Assembly: GCA_964438735.1 (NCBI GenBank)
Contig: CAYTLW010000085.1
Location: 1 to 33,958 of the forward strand
Length of the DNA stretch: 33,958 nucleotides
Direction of reading: 5' to 3'
Origin: CAYTLW01 sp964438735
Lineage (GTDB): Bacteria; Myxococcota_A; UBA9042
Under the pieces are notes generated by a model that was given only the letters and a program-made list of their open reading frames with translations, made no database searches and had not been told where the DNA came from. The translations under genes and the position numbers were made by a program. This document shows positions 1 to 8,029 of the stretch, one piece after another (the stretch's first letter is position 1; each line of letters begins with the position of its first letter).

Positions 1-51
1 CCCGAGATCACGGGTCAAGCCCCGACTGGATCGAGGTCAATGCGATCCTGT

Positions 52-1137
52 TTAGTCCCCCAGACAAGTCCCCAACTCACGCGCCGTGATGACCGTATCG
101 TGCTCCAGCGGCACTCCCTTCATCCGACTCGTCGCCACAGGCAATGGCACCGGCACCATCTTCGGCGGCTGCCAGGCGACCATATTGCCCCACAGCCCCG
201 CCTCGGCCATGCGGATGGCCGCGCTGCCAAACCGCAACGCGATCAACCGATCGAAGGTCGTCGGACCGCCGCCGCGCTGCAGGTGACCCAGCACCATGGT
301 CCTGGTCTCGCGCCCGGTCCGCTCCTGGATCTCCGCCGCCACCCTGGCCCCCGCGCCACCGAGGCGAACCTCCGCGCCGGCCAGCTTGCCGCGCGTGGCC
401 AGCTCGCCGCCGATGGGCTTGGCGCCCTCGGCCACGACCACGATCGCGAAGCCGTTCTGACCCCGATAGCGGCCCTGGATCTTCTCGCAGATGATGTCCA
501 TGTCGTATGGGATTTCCGGGATCAGGATCACGTCCGCCGTGCCGGCGACGCCCGCGTTCAGGGCGATCCAGCCCGCGTAGCGCCCCATGAGCTCCACCAC
601 CATCACGCGGTTGTGCGACTCGGCGGTGGAGTGCAGCCGATCGATGGCCTCGGTGGCGATGGTCACGGCGGTGTCGAAACCGAACGTCACCTGCGTCGAC
701 CACAGGTCGTTGTCGATGGTCTTGGGTACGCCGATGACCTTGAGGCCCTTCTCTTCCATCAACCGATTGGCGATGCGCAGGGAGCCGTCGCCGCCGATGG
801 CGATGAGGCCGTCGGCGCCCACCTTTTCGATGTTGGCCATCACCTCGTCTGAGCGGTCGCGCAGGGTCGTGGTGCCGTCGGCGTGATCCAGCGGCGACTC
901 GAAGGGATGCCCTCGATTGACCGTGCCGAGCATGGTGCCGCCGAGGTGGGTGACGCCGCGCACGGACTTGTTGGTCAGCTCGATGAGCCGGTCGGGGAAG
1001 CCATCCATGAGGCCGTGGTAGCCCCGGCGGATGCCTGTGACCTTCCAGCCACGAGACAGGGCGGACTTGACCGCGGCGCGGATGACGGCGTTCAGACCCG
1101 GCGCGTCGCCGCCACCGGTATTGATCAGCAGGTGCAT
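52..1137 (-). CDS. pfkA: 6-phosphofructokinase (ATP-type active site, group III-like)
   Basis: Phosphorylates fructose 6-phosphate to the 1,6-bisphosphate, the committed step of glycolysis, in the cytoplasm. The 361-residue protein opens with the nucleotide-binding NTGGGDAPGLNAVIR motif (residues 6-20), has GGDGS at 115-119 and the catalytic PKTIDND at 138-144. A glycine in the GGDG position is the residue that in this family goes with ATP, whereas the lysine in PKTIDND is shared with pyrophosphate-type and actinobacterial group III enzymes; ATP is therefore the likelier donor but this is inference. An in-frame extension to 1224 exists, but the ATG at 1137 follows a GAGGAG ribosome site at about 7 bases and matches the family N terminus. 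The gene stands alone, divergent from the CreD-like gene. Stop is TAA. Confidence 0.93.
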   Translation of the reverse strand: MHLLINTGGGDAPGLNAVIRAAVKSALSRGWKVTGIRRGYHGLMDGFPDRLIELTNKSVRGVTHLGGTMLGTVNRGHPFESPLDHADGTTTLRDRSDEVMANIEKVGADGLIAIGGDGSLRIANRLMEEKGLKVIGVPKTIDNDLWSTQVTFGFDTAVTIATEAIDRLHSTAESHNRVMVVELMGRYAGWIALNAGVAGTADVILIPEIPYDMDIICEKIQGRYRGQNGFAIVVVAEGAKPIGGELATRGKLAGAEVRLGGAGARVAAEIQERTGRETRTMVLGHLQRGGGPTTFDRLIALRFGSAAIRMAEAGLWGNMVAWQPPKMVPVPLPVATSRMKGVPLEHDTVITARELGTCLGD

Positions 1138-1219
1138 GGATTCTCCTCGATGTCGCGGGCGGAATGTGGGGACCCCGCAACGATGCAACGGCGCGACGTT
1201 CGCGACAAGGGGGGGCGCT

Positions 1220-1241
1220 TGCACAGGATCTGCACAGGATC
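1220..1241 (+). promoter_or_regulatory. Tandem 11-bp direct repeat in the CreD-like gene leader
   Basis: TGCACAGGATC occurs twice head to tail with no spacer, giving an exact 11-bp period. It lies about 94 bases upstream of the ATG at 1335, in the divergent region shared with the phosphofructokinase gene. OmpR/PhoB-class regulators bind direct repeats spaced by about one helical turn, and such a regulator is encoded directly downstream, so this is a candidate autoregulatory operator. No consensus cre tag (TTCAC-N6-TTCAC) was seen here. Function is inferred. Confidence 0.4.
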
Positions 1242-1334
1242 GGCATGAACGTGACCCTGCGCGGTCATGGCCGGTGCATGGCGGGCCTGCAGCATGACCT
1301 CATGGCGCGGTTGTGCGCCGTTGAGGAGGAGAAT

Positions 1335-2621
1335 ATGCACCCCGTACTGCGCCTGTTTGGCATTGTCGTCGTCTTCTGCGTGGCCGCGATCGCCTGGATC
1401 TGGCTCGGCGCCACCACCCGCTCGCGCACCAACGAGCAGTCCACCACCCTGCGCGGCGCCGTGACCGAACTCTGGGGCAACGAGCAGGCCCAGAAGGCGC
1501 CCGTCTTCCGCTTCGAGTTCGTCACCGTACACGAGGATGTGAAGATCGAGACGGTGGACGGCACCAGCAAGGAGGTGCGCCGGCGGGTCGAGAAGAACGA
1601 GTTCCAGGACATGTCGCCGCGCTCGACGGACCTGGCCGTGCACCTCAAGCAGGATGAACGGCGCAAGGGGCTGCTCTGGTATGCGCTCTACGACGTGAAC
1701 TTCCAGGGCAGCTGGAGTTACAAACACGAGCAGGAACGCGCCGGCACCATGCGGCTGTTATTCCACTTTCCCGACGCCGGCGGGCTCTACGACGACTTCC
1801 GCTTCGTGGTCAACGGCGTCGACCTGGCCCGTCGTCTTCGACCGGACGCCTCGGGCGTGGTCAGCAGCACATTGGCGATCCGTCCCGGCGACGAGCTGAC
1901 CCTGGTGGTCGGATATCGCAGCCGGGGGCTCGATCGCTGGCGCTACCTGCCGGCCAACGGCACCGCCAACCTGGAGAACTTCCGCCTGCAGATGCACACC
2001 GATTTTGCCGAGATCGACTTCCCCGCCGGCACCATGTCGCCGTCCAAGAAGGCGCGCGACGGCGAGGGTTGGCGGCTGGATTGGGACTTCGGCCAGGTCA
2101 TCACCGGCCGCGCCATGGGCATGGTGCTGCCGCAGCGGGTGCAGCCCGGCGAGATGGCGTCCACCTTGTCGTATTCGGCGCCGGTGTCGTTGCTCTTCTT
2201 CTTCACCGTCATCTTCGTGCTGGCCACCCTGCGCGGCATCGACATCCATCCCATCAACTACCTGATGCTGGCGGGCGCGTTCTTCGCCTTTCACCTGCTC
2301 TTCGGCTACCTGGCCGACCACCTGCCGGTGGTGGACACCTTCATCATCTGCAGCGCTGTCAGCATGGTGCTGGTCATCTCCTATCTGCGCCTGGTGGTGT
2401 CGCCCCGGTTCGCCTTCCTCGAAGCCGCCGGCGCCCAGCTGGCCTACCTGGTGGGCTTCTCCCTGGCGCATTTCTGGAGCGGCTTCACGGGCCTGACCAT
2501 CACCATCATGGCCATCTTCACGCTCTTCCTGATGATGCAGCTCACCGGTCGAATCCGCTGGAGCCGCGCCCTGGCCGATGGCAACGGCGGCAATGAGCGC
2601 GCCGCAGCCGTGCCCGCCTGA
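1335..2621 (+). CDS. creD: CreD-like inner membrane protein
   Basis: 428-residue integral membrane protein resembling CreD, the inner-membrane product of the CreBC two-component regulon (linked in enterobacteria and pseudomonads to envelope stress and beta-lactam or colicin tolerance). One N-terminal TM segment (about 6-25) is followed by a roughly 250-residue periplasmic domain and then five hydrophobic helices at about 281-299, 307-328, 332-350, 363-383 and 386-403. The HPINYL motif at 305-310 at the start of a helix is the family hallmark (HPIQYL in enterobacteria). The start was set at the ATG following GAGGAG at 1323-1328; upstream in-frame codons lack a ribosome site and a sensible N terminus. 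The response regulator follows after 80 bases, so the three genes probably form one unit, with creD first rather than last as in E. coli. Confidence 0.85.
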   Translation: MHPVLRLFGIVVVFCVAAIAWIWLGATTRSRTNEQSTTLRGAVTELWGNEQAQKAPVFRFEFVTVHEDVKIETVDGTSKEVRRRVEKNEFQDMSPRSTDLAVHLKQDERRKGLLWYALYDVNFQGSWSYKHEQERAGTMRLLFHFPDAGGLYDDFRFVVNGVDLARRLRPDASGVVSSTLAIRPGDELTLVVGYRSRGLDRWRYLPANGTANLENFRLQMHTDFAEIDFPAGTMSPSKKARDGEGWRLDWDFGQVITGRAMGMVLPQRVQPGEMASTLSYSAPVSLLFFFTVIFVLATLRGIDIHPINYLMLAGAFFAFHLLFGYLADHLPVVDTFIICSAVSMVLVISYLRLVVSPRFAFLEAAGAQLAYLVGFSLAHFWSGFTGLTITIMAIFTLFLMMQLTGRIRWSRALADGNGGNERAAAVPA

Positions 2622-2701
2622 TGTGGCGTGGAGCGGAAATGTGCATCTCCCCCTGATGGGTTATGGTCAAAGACGGCCGCCCGCTGACAGCGGAGTTCTC
2701 C

Positions 2702-3451
2702 ATGAACACCACCATCCTCATCGCCGACGACGAGCCGAACATTCGCGACGTGGTGCGCTTCGCGGCCGAGCAGGCGGGCTTTCACTGCCTGGAGGCGGCC
2801 GACGGCAAGCAGGCCCTGGAACGCTTCGCCGCCGAGGGGCCCGACCTGCTGGTCCTGGACGTGAAGATGCCGCACCTGTCCGGCACCGATGTCTGCCGCC
2901 AGGTCCGCGCCGGCTCGCGGGTGCCGATCATCTTCCTGACCTCCTGCGACGACGAGATCGACCGCGTGGTCGGCCTCGAGCTCGGCGCCGACGACTACGT
3001 GACCAAGCCATTCAGTCCGCGCGAGCTCGTCGCGCGGATGCGCGCCGTATTAAGACGCAGCGGCGCGGACCCGACTCACACGGCTGTGCCACCACAGACC
3101 AGCACAGCACCCGCAGCAGCAACATCTCGAGGCCGCGGCGAAGCGCTGGCCGCGCCACTGCGACACGGTCGCCTGATGCTCGACCTGGAACGCTTCGAAG
3201 CCTGCTGGGACGAGCGTCCCGTAGCCTTGACCGCCACCGGCTTTCGCCTGCTGCACGCGCTGCTGGAGCGGCCGGGGCGGGTGCTGGACCGCGAACAGCT
3301 CATCGAGCGCATGTACACCACGCTCACCCATGTCTCCGATCGCACGGTCGACAGTCACGTCCGCCGGGTGCGGGCGGCCTTCGCCGAGGTCGGCGGCGCG
3401 CCGCTGGAGACCGTGCAGGGCATCGGTTATCGGCTCGGATCCTGCGAGTAG
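2702..3451 (+). CDS. OmpR-family response regulator (CreB-like)
   Basis: 249-residue cytoplasmic transcription factor. The receiver domain (about 4-118) has the acidic pair D9/D10, phosphoacceptor D53 in LVLDVKMP, T80 and K102, so all phosphorylation-switch residues are intact. A roughly 35-residue Ala/Pro/Thr-rich linker (about 123-155) is longer than usual and joins a C-terminal winged-helix DNA-binding domain ending DRTVDSHVRRVR and GIGYRL. The ATG at 2702 is preceded by GGAG with a 6-base gap; an earlier in-frame ATG (2663) would add 13 residues not typical of the family. The sensor kinase gene starts 6 bases after the stop, so the pair is surely cotranscribed. The CreB assignment rests on the neighbouring CreD-like and CreC-like genes and not on the regulator alone. 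Confidence 0.9.
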   Translation: MNTTILIADDEPNIRDVVRFAAEQAGFHCLEAADGKQALERFAAEGPDLLVLDVKMPHLSGTDVCRQVRAGSRVPIIFLTSCDDEIDRVVGLELGADDYVTKPFSPRELVARMRAVLRRSGADPTHTAVPPQTSTAPAAATSRGRGEALAAPLRHGRLMLDLERFEACWDERPVALTATGFRLLHALLERPGRVLDREQLIERMYTTLTHVSDRTVDSHVRRVRAAFAEVGGAPLETVQGIGYRLGSCE

Positions 3452-3457
3452 CCCACC

Positions 3458-5098
3458 ATGAAGATCCGCTGGCGCCCGCGTCTACGCACGGTGCTGGTGG
3501 TCGTCAACCTGCTGATCCTGGCCCTGCCCCTGGGCGGCATCGGCGCGCTGCGTCTGTACGAAAATGAACTCATCCGACGCACGGAGGCCGAGCTCATCGG
3601 CCAGGGCGCCTTCGTCGCCGAGTCCTGGCGCGGCGCCATCGCCGACCAACTCGGCGTACCGTTAAACCATCCGCGCGCCCGCGCATGGGGCCTGCCCTGT
3701 GCCCGGGCGTGGCGTGACAAGGCCACACCCAAACGCCCCCTGCGCGCCCGCCCTGCCCTGCTGGATGTGGGCCGGGCCACGATCCAGCCCAGGGCCTCAA
3801 ATCCGAAGCGCCGTAAAGGCGGCGGTGATCCCATCGCCGTGGCCGCCGGAGTCCGGCTGCAGCCGCAACTGCAGCGGGCCACCACCACGACGCTCTCCGC
3901 TGTACGCGTGGTCGGCCCGCGCGGTTTCGTGGTCGCCACCAGCCGCGCCGGTCTTGGCGGCTGGCTGGGCCACTGGCCGGAGATCGCCCGGGGACTGCAC
4001 GGCGAGCCCTCGAGCCTTTTGCGCATCCGAACGACCCGACATCGCGCGCCGCTGGAGTCCATCAGCCGCGGCACGCCCCTGCGCGTCTTCGTCACCGTAC
4101 CCGTGGTCGAGCGCGACCGGGTTCTCGGCGTCGTGGTGCTCTCGCGTACGCCCATGGACGTCACCAAGGCGCTCTACATCAACCGCATCTACCTCGCCAG
4201 CGGCGCCGCCGCCCTGCTCGCCGTGGTCGCCCTGGTCGCCCTGCTCACCTCCATCGCCGTCAACCGGCCCCTGCGCCGCCTCAAGGAGATGGCCCGCCGC
4301 GTCGCCGACGGCGAGCCGGACCAGGTCGCGCCTATCGCCCACCCGGGCACGGTCGAGATCGCCGAGCTCTCCGACGCCATCGTGCGCATGGCCCGCACCC
4401 TGTCGGGCCGCGCCGCCTATATCGAGGCCTTCGCGGGCAACGTCTCCCACGCCCTGAAGACCCCGCTCACCTCTATCCGAGGTACCGTCGAGTTACTCCA
4501 GGACCACCTGCACACCATGGAGCCGGCCCAGGCGGACCGCTTCCTGGCCAACCTCGCCGGCGACGCCGAGCGCCTCGAACGCCTCGTCCTGCGCCTCATG
4601 GCCCTGGCCCGCGCCGGCACCGTGCAACCGGCAGGTGCCGCCATCGACGCCCGCACGGTCATCCACGCTGTCGCGGCCCGCTGGCGCGACCGCCATGACG
4701 ACCGCATCACCACCGAGATCGCCGCCACGCCGCTCCACGCACGCGTCGCCCCCGAAACACTGGACTCCATGGTCGACACCCTGGTCGACAACGCCTTCCG
4801 CCACGGCGGCGACGATGTACAGGTCCACCTCAGCGCCAGCCCCTTGGCCGATGAACCCGGCATCATCGAGATCGCCATCAGCGACGACGGCGCAGGCATC
4901 GATCCAGCCATCGCCGACCAGCTCTTCGAACCCTTCGTCACCACCGCCGGCGACCGGGGAGGTTCCGGCCTCGGTCTGGCCATCGTGCGCGCCCTGGCCG
5001 AGGGACTGGGCGGAAGTGTGATGCACGTGCCATCAAGTCCCGCTGGATCTCGGTTCAGTCTGCGGTTCGCAGAGGTGTCAGACCCTCACATATCATAA
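3458..5098 (+). CDS. Sensor histidine kinase (CreC-like)
   Basis: 546-residue inner-membrane kinase. TM1 is at about 11-32, TM2 at about 244-268, and between them lies a periplasmic sensor with a single-Cache-like pattern (VRVVGPRGFVVATS near 149-162; VFVTVPVVERDRVLGVVVLS near 210-229), as in CreC. A proline/arginine-rich stretch at about 67-125 is poorly structured. HAMP follows TM2, then the H-box NVSHALKTPLTSI with phosphoacceptor H331, N-box LVDNAFRHG (N445), G1 box DDGAGI (476-481) and G2 box GGSGLGLAIV (501-510). All catalytic elements are present. It is expected to phosphorylate the regulator encoded 6 bases upstream. No strong ribosome site precedes the ATG, which suggests translational coupling. 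The stimulus cannot be read from sequence. Confidence 0.9.
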   Translation: MKIRWRPRLRTVLVVVNLLILALPLGGIGALRLYENELIRRTEAELIGQGAFVAESWRGAIADQLGVPLNHPRARAWGLPCARAWRDKATPKRPLRARPALLDVGRATIQPRASNPKRRKGGGDPIAVAAGVRLQPQLQRATTTTLSAVRVVGPRGFVVATSRAGLGGWLGHWPEIARGLHGEPSSLLRIRTTRHRAPLESISRGTPLRVFVTVPVVERDRVLGVVVLSRTPMDVTKALYINRIYLASGAAALLAVVALVALLTSIAVNRPLRRLKEMARRVADGEPDQVAPIAHPGTVEIAELSDAIVRMARTLSGRAAYIEAFAGNVSHALKTPLTSIRGTVELLQDHLHTMEPAQADRFLANLAGDAERLERLVLRLMALARAGTVQPAGAAIDARTVIHAVAARWRDRHDDRITTEIAATPLHARVAPETLDSMVDTLVDNAFRHGGDDVQVHLSASPLADEPGIIEIAISDDGAGIDPAIADQLFEPFVTTAGDRGGSGLGLAIVRALAEGLGGSVMHVPSSPAGSRFSLRFAEVSDPHIS

Positions 5099-5206
5099 CA
5101 CTGCCATGCAACTCATTGATTGATGGTTACCGCCTGGACCTTAAACGGTTTTTCTGAGTAGCCCACCCGCCCCGACATGCCGACGCTCCGTGCCCTCGCT
5201 TCGGCG

Positions 5207-5449
5207 CTACACCTCAGGCCCCTGGCCACAGGCGCGCTGGACCATGGGCAAAAACTCGTCCAACGGAACCCGGTGCACGACCGCCGCGCGCTGCACGGTC
5301 AACAGCTTCCCGAGCATCTTGCGTACGGCCAGGCTGCCCGCGCGCTTGACGCCGAAGACCCCCATGACCTCCGCGATGTCGCCGTATGTGCTCAGGATAT
5401 CTGAGATCTTGGTGTCCTTGGTGATGATGAGCGTTGGGTTGTGATCCAT
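5207..5449 (-). CDS. DUF1858 domain small protein
   Basis: 80-residue cytoplasmic protein. The N-terminal part (about 6-45: LIITKDTKISDILSTYGDI then EVMGVFGV) matches the DUF1858 helical domain, found alone or attached to hybrid-cluster or redox proteins; its biochemical role is unknown to me. It lacks the cysteine often found in the family, consistent with a non-redox role. The start was placed at 5449 because a near-perfect AAGGAGGT lies 8 bases upstream. It is divergent from a LysR regulator 98 bases away, the classic arrangement of a LysR protein with its target, so its expression is likely controlled by that protein. It converges with the kinase gene. Confidence 0.75.
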   Translation of the reverse strand: MDHNPTLIITKDTKISDILSTYGDIAEVMGVFGVKRAGSLAVRKMLGKLLTVQRAAVVHRVPLDEFLPMVQRACGQGPEV

Positions 5450-5492
5450 CTCTCGACCTCCTTGTGAACCCAACATAGAGTTGCGTTCTGTG

Positions 5493-5529
5493 ATCGAAAA
5501 GAGGCCAAAACAGGACCTGAGGTCTCGAT
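5493..5529. promoter_or_regulatory. Nested inverted repeats between divergent DUF1858 and LysR genes
   Basis: The inner element is a perfect palindrome GACCT-G-AGGTC at 5514-5524. An outer pair ATCGA (5493-5497) and TCGAT (5525-5529) flanks it. The site sits 19 bases upstream of the LysR start and about 45 bases upstream of the DUF1858 start, where a LysR-family operator serving both promoters would be expected. Binding is inferred from position and symmetry. Confidence 0.35.
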
Positions 5530-5547
5530 ATATGATACCTTTGGCGC

Positions 5548-6429
5548 ATGACGGAAGCCGGCGATCCGACCCCCAACGACACGTTCGACGACATCCGCTT
5601 GCGCGAGCTGCTCTTCTTCGACCGGCTGGTGCACCGCGGCACCATCACGGCCGCGGCTGCAGAGATGGGCCTGCCCAAACCCACGGGCAGCCGGTGGTTG
5701 GCCACTTTGGAGACGCGCGTGGGGCGTCCGCTCGTTCGTCGCGGGGCACGGCGGATCGCCTTGACCGAACGGGGCCAGGCCTTCCACCAGGAATTGCAGC
5801 CCTTGCTGCGTTGCATTCGCGCGCTGCGCACCGCTGGTCGGGATGAGCAACCCGGCGGCACGTTGCGCATCTCGGTGCCGACGCCTTTCAGCCGGCTGGT
5901 CGGGGGAGGGGTGATTGCGGCCTTCCGCCGCCAGATGCCCCGGGTGCGCCTGGAAGTGATCCTGGACAACAAGCGCGCCGATCTGCTGGCAGAGGGTATC
6001 GACCTGGCCATCCGTGGCGGCCGCCTGCCGGATTCGGATCTGATCGCTCGACGGCTGGCTACGGTGCGCATGTGGCACTTCGCCAGCCGGCGATTTGCCG
6101 ACCGCGATATGCAGGGTGTGCCCTTCGTGGCCGCCCCTGGCGATGCGGCCGCTCTGCGATTGACGTGGGCCACGCCACCGACTCCGGCGGTGGTCGTGGA
6201 CGATCGCATCGCCGTCTGCGAAGCCCTGCGGGGCGGCGCAGGCGCTGGGGTGCTGCCGGGATTCCTTGGCCAGCCGCACCTGGAGTCCGGCGAGTTGATC
6301 CGCGTCAGTGAGCGGCCGGTTTGGTCGGTACCTGTACACGCCATCTTCCTGCCCGAGCAGCGCAAGGATGCGCGTGTGCAGGTCCTGGTCGAGCTGGTTA
6401 AATCGGCCCTGGCGGCCTGGTCTGATTGA
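5548..6429 (+). CDS. LysR-family transcriptional regulator
   Basis: 293-residue DNA-binding regulator of usual family length. The N-terminal helix-turn-helix (about 17-75) contains LLFFDRLVHRGTITAAAAEM and KPTGSRWLATLETRVG; the recognition helix is followed by RRGARRIALTERG typical of the family. From about 103 (GGTLRISVPTPFSRLV) onwards it has the two-lobed periplasmic-binding-protein-like effector domain, with the DLAIRGGRLPDSDLIARRLA segment matching the AaeR/DmlR-type subgroup. The inducer is unknown. It is divergent from the DUF1858 gene, which is its most likely target. No strong ribosome site is seen before the ATG. It converges with the glycine-rich membrane protein gene 22 bases downstream. 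Confidence 0.92.
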   Translation: MTEAGDPTPNDTFDDIRLRELLFFDRLVHRGTITAAAAEMGLPKPTGSRWLATLETRVGRPLVRRGARRIALTERGQAFHQELQPLLRCIRALRTAGRDEQPGGTLRISVPTPFSRLVGGGVIAAFRRQMPRVRLEVILDNKRADLLAEGIDLAIRGGRLPDSDLIARRLATVRMWHFASRRFADRDMQGVPFVAAPGDAAALRLTWATPPTPAVVVDDRIAVCEALRGGAGAGVLPGFLGQPHLESGELIRVSERPVWSVPVHAIFLPEQRKDARVQVLVELVKSALAAWSD

Positions 6430-6451
6430 TAGTGGGGCGGCAGCCAGGCGC

Positions 6452-7075
6452 TCAGAATCGACCGGCCAGCACGGACAGCTGCCAGCCATTGCCTCTGCCA
6501 TCGAGATCGAAACGCGGCTGCGGTATAGGCAGGCCCAGGTGCATGCCAGCGTGGGTGTCGAGCCGCAGCAAGGCGGCCGTGGGGACTGGCACTGGTTCGC
6601 TCGCGGACAGGTGGTAGCCGATCACCGCGCCGCCAACGCCGAATAACAGGCCGGTGGACAATGGCACCCAGATTGAGCCCGACTCCGCGCTCAATGAACC
6701 GCCGACGACGAAGCCCGTGATGGTGCCCACGGTGCCGCCGAGCAGCGTCCAGCTGAGTCCACCATCGCCGCCGAGCCACTCACCCACGCCCCACACGCCC
6801 GCGCCGGTACCGAGCGCGCCGCCAGCGACGAAGCCAAGGGCCACCCCGACCGCGTCCCCGAACCCATCGCTCGGATTCTGTCGCACGATGGCTGCCGCCA
6901 GCAGGCCGCCGGCCAGCGCACCGACGCCGGCGCCAGCCACCCCACCCAGGGCCTGGACCGCGACCGTGTCGCCCTGCCATGGGTGCCAGTCCTCGGCGTC
7001 GGCTGCTCGGGGCAGAGAGGCCATGGCGACAACGACCACAACCGTCAACAAGGAGGACACTCGGCTGGTATTCAT
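6452..7075 (-). CDS. Glycine-zipper secreted or membrane protein, unrecognised
   Basis: 207-residue protein I do not recognise at family level. It has a signal peptide (about 1-27, ending PRAADA before EDWHPW), then several glycine/alanine-rich hydrophobic stretches (about 42-62, 73-95, 108-126, 138-152) in the small-xxx-small spacing of glycine-zipper membrane proteins. The C-terminal 50 residues are polar with a beta-like ending (QLSVLAGRF) that resembles outer-membrane protein C termini. A role in the envelope is likely, nothing more specific. It is 49 bases downstream of the threonine-repeat protein on the same strand and may share its transcript. Confidence 0.7.
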   Translation of the reverse strand: MNTSRVSSLLTVVVVVAMASLPRAADAEDWHPWQGDTVAVQALGGVAGAGVGALAGGLLAAAIVRQNPSDGFGDAVGVALGFVAGGALGTGAGVWGVGEWLGGDGGLSWTLLGGTVGTITGFVVGGSLSAESGSIWVPLSTGLLFGVGGAVIGYHLSASEPVPVPTAALLRLDTHAGMHLGLPIPQPRFDLDGRGNGWQLSVLAGRF

Positions 7076-7124
7076 GATTGGTTGGGAGGGCGGGGTCTGG
7101 GGTGGGATTGCATACGTCGGGTGA

Positions 7125-7790
7125 TCAGCGGCGGTCCTTGCGCGTCGGCCCGTCGATCAGCACCACGTCGGTGGCCGGATGGCCGGGCACCGCGACCAGC
7201 GCGGTCTCGTCCTCTGGCGTGGGGACACCATCGGCCAGCTCGGCCGTTTGCTTGAATCGCCTGGTGCTGACCACGGGAGAGCCCGACGCACGCCGTGTAG
7301 CGGCAGGCACCGCTGGATCGGTTGGCGCGCCTTCGCCCATGGGCTCGGTCCCGCTCTTCAAGGCTTGCAGCTCGCCGAGCATGTCCGCCACCGGCAGCAA
7401 CTCGGTCTCCGCGTCGGGCAGGTCAGGCTCTGGATCGACTTCGCGCGGTCCGGTATCCGGAGCGACGTCTGCGGCGTTCTCGGCCTCCCCGCTCTCTGGC
7501 AACTTGATGGCTCCCGTAGCGGCCAGGTTCTGCTCGACGCGCCACTGGTCGACAGCCTCGGGGGAGGCCGGCGCCGGGACTGGCGGCTGTGGCACAGCAA
7601 CCAGCTCGGTGGCGTCCAGGTCGGCGTTGGCGACCACATGGCTCATGTCTACAAGTACGGTCTCGTCGGGCTCTTCGTCCTGGGCCGGTTCGGGCACTGC
7701 GACCAGCTCTGTGGCGTCGAGCGCATCGTTCGAAACGGCGTGGCGCATGTCGACCAACACGGTCTCGTCGAGTTCGTCATTCGGTTCCAT
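7125..7790 (-). CDS. Acidic protein with tandem threonine-rich repeats, unrecognised
   Basis: 221-residue soluble, acidic, Pro/Ala/Glu-rich protein without signal peptide or membrane segment. Residues 7-35 and 41-69 are near-identical 29-residue repeats built from DETVLVDM and LDATELVAVP; a third partial copy, EDETALVAVP, is close to the C terminus. The acidic-Thr-hydrophobic motif resembles phosphothreonine sites that recruit FHA domains in Ser/Thr-kinase signalling, but no kinase or FHA protein is in the window, so this is speculation. The start at 7790 is chosen because GGAGG stands 5 bases upstream and the repeat begins at once; an in-frame extension to 7868 has no ribosome site. The gene precedes the glycine-zipper gene on the same strand and is divergent from the sigma factor gene. 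Confidence 0.65.
   Translation of the reverse strand: MEPNDELDETVLVDMRHAVSNDALDATELVAVPEPAQDEEPDETVLVDMSHVVANADLDATELVAVPQPPVPAPASPEAVDQWRVEQNLAATGAIKLPESGEAENAADVAPDTGPREVDPEPDLPDAETELLPVADMLGELQALKSGTEPMGEGAPTDPAVPAATRRASGSPVVSTRRFKQTAELADGVPTPEDETALVAVPGHPATDVVLIDGPTRKDRR
7584..7772 (-). repeat. Tandem coding repeat in the acidic threonine protein
   Basis: Two 29-codon units separated by 5 codons (102-bp period) encode the DETVLVDM...DATELVAVP repeat. The units differ at only a few residues, so the duplication is recent or under selection. Confidence 0.75.
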
Positions 7791-8016
7791 GGCTCCTCCG
7801 GTCGGCCCATCACCGCTCCAGGCGCCTGTCGGCCACCCGTTGGTGCTACCAGAGAAAACGAGTCGCAACCAGGATCACCGCAACGACCACACTCTAGTGG
7901 CCCATCGAGCCGCGCAACGACGGAGCTGGGAACATCCGCTCCGCGATCGGGCACTATGGAGGGGTGGGCCAGTCGCCGGGTCGCCGAACGCGTTGGCGCT
8001 CGATGCTCCACCCCAT

Positions 8017-8021
8017 GGAGG
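8017..8021 (+). promoter_or_regulatory. Ribosome binding site deciding the sigma factor start
   Basis: GGAGG ends 8 bases before a GTG at 8030. This is the best-spaced site in the region and argues for the GTG over the earlier in-frame ATG codons (8003, 8015) and the GTG at 7964, whose own purine run touches the start codon. Confidence 0.55.
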
Positions 8022-8029
8022 CCGGTATC

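Noticed and set aside
1..51. Short plus-strand frame at the left edge
   Set aside because: Runs into the phosphofructokinase stop region and is too short to judge; no family pattern.
5099..5206. Rho-independent terminator after the sensor kinase gene
   Set aside because: A T-run follows CGG, but the possible stem is only four base pairs; too weak to call.
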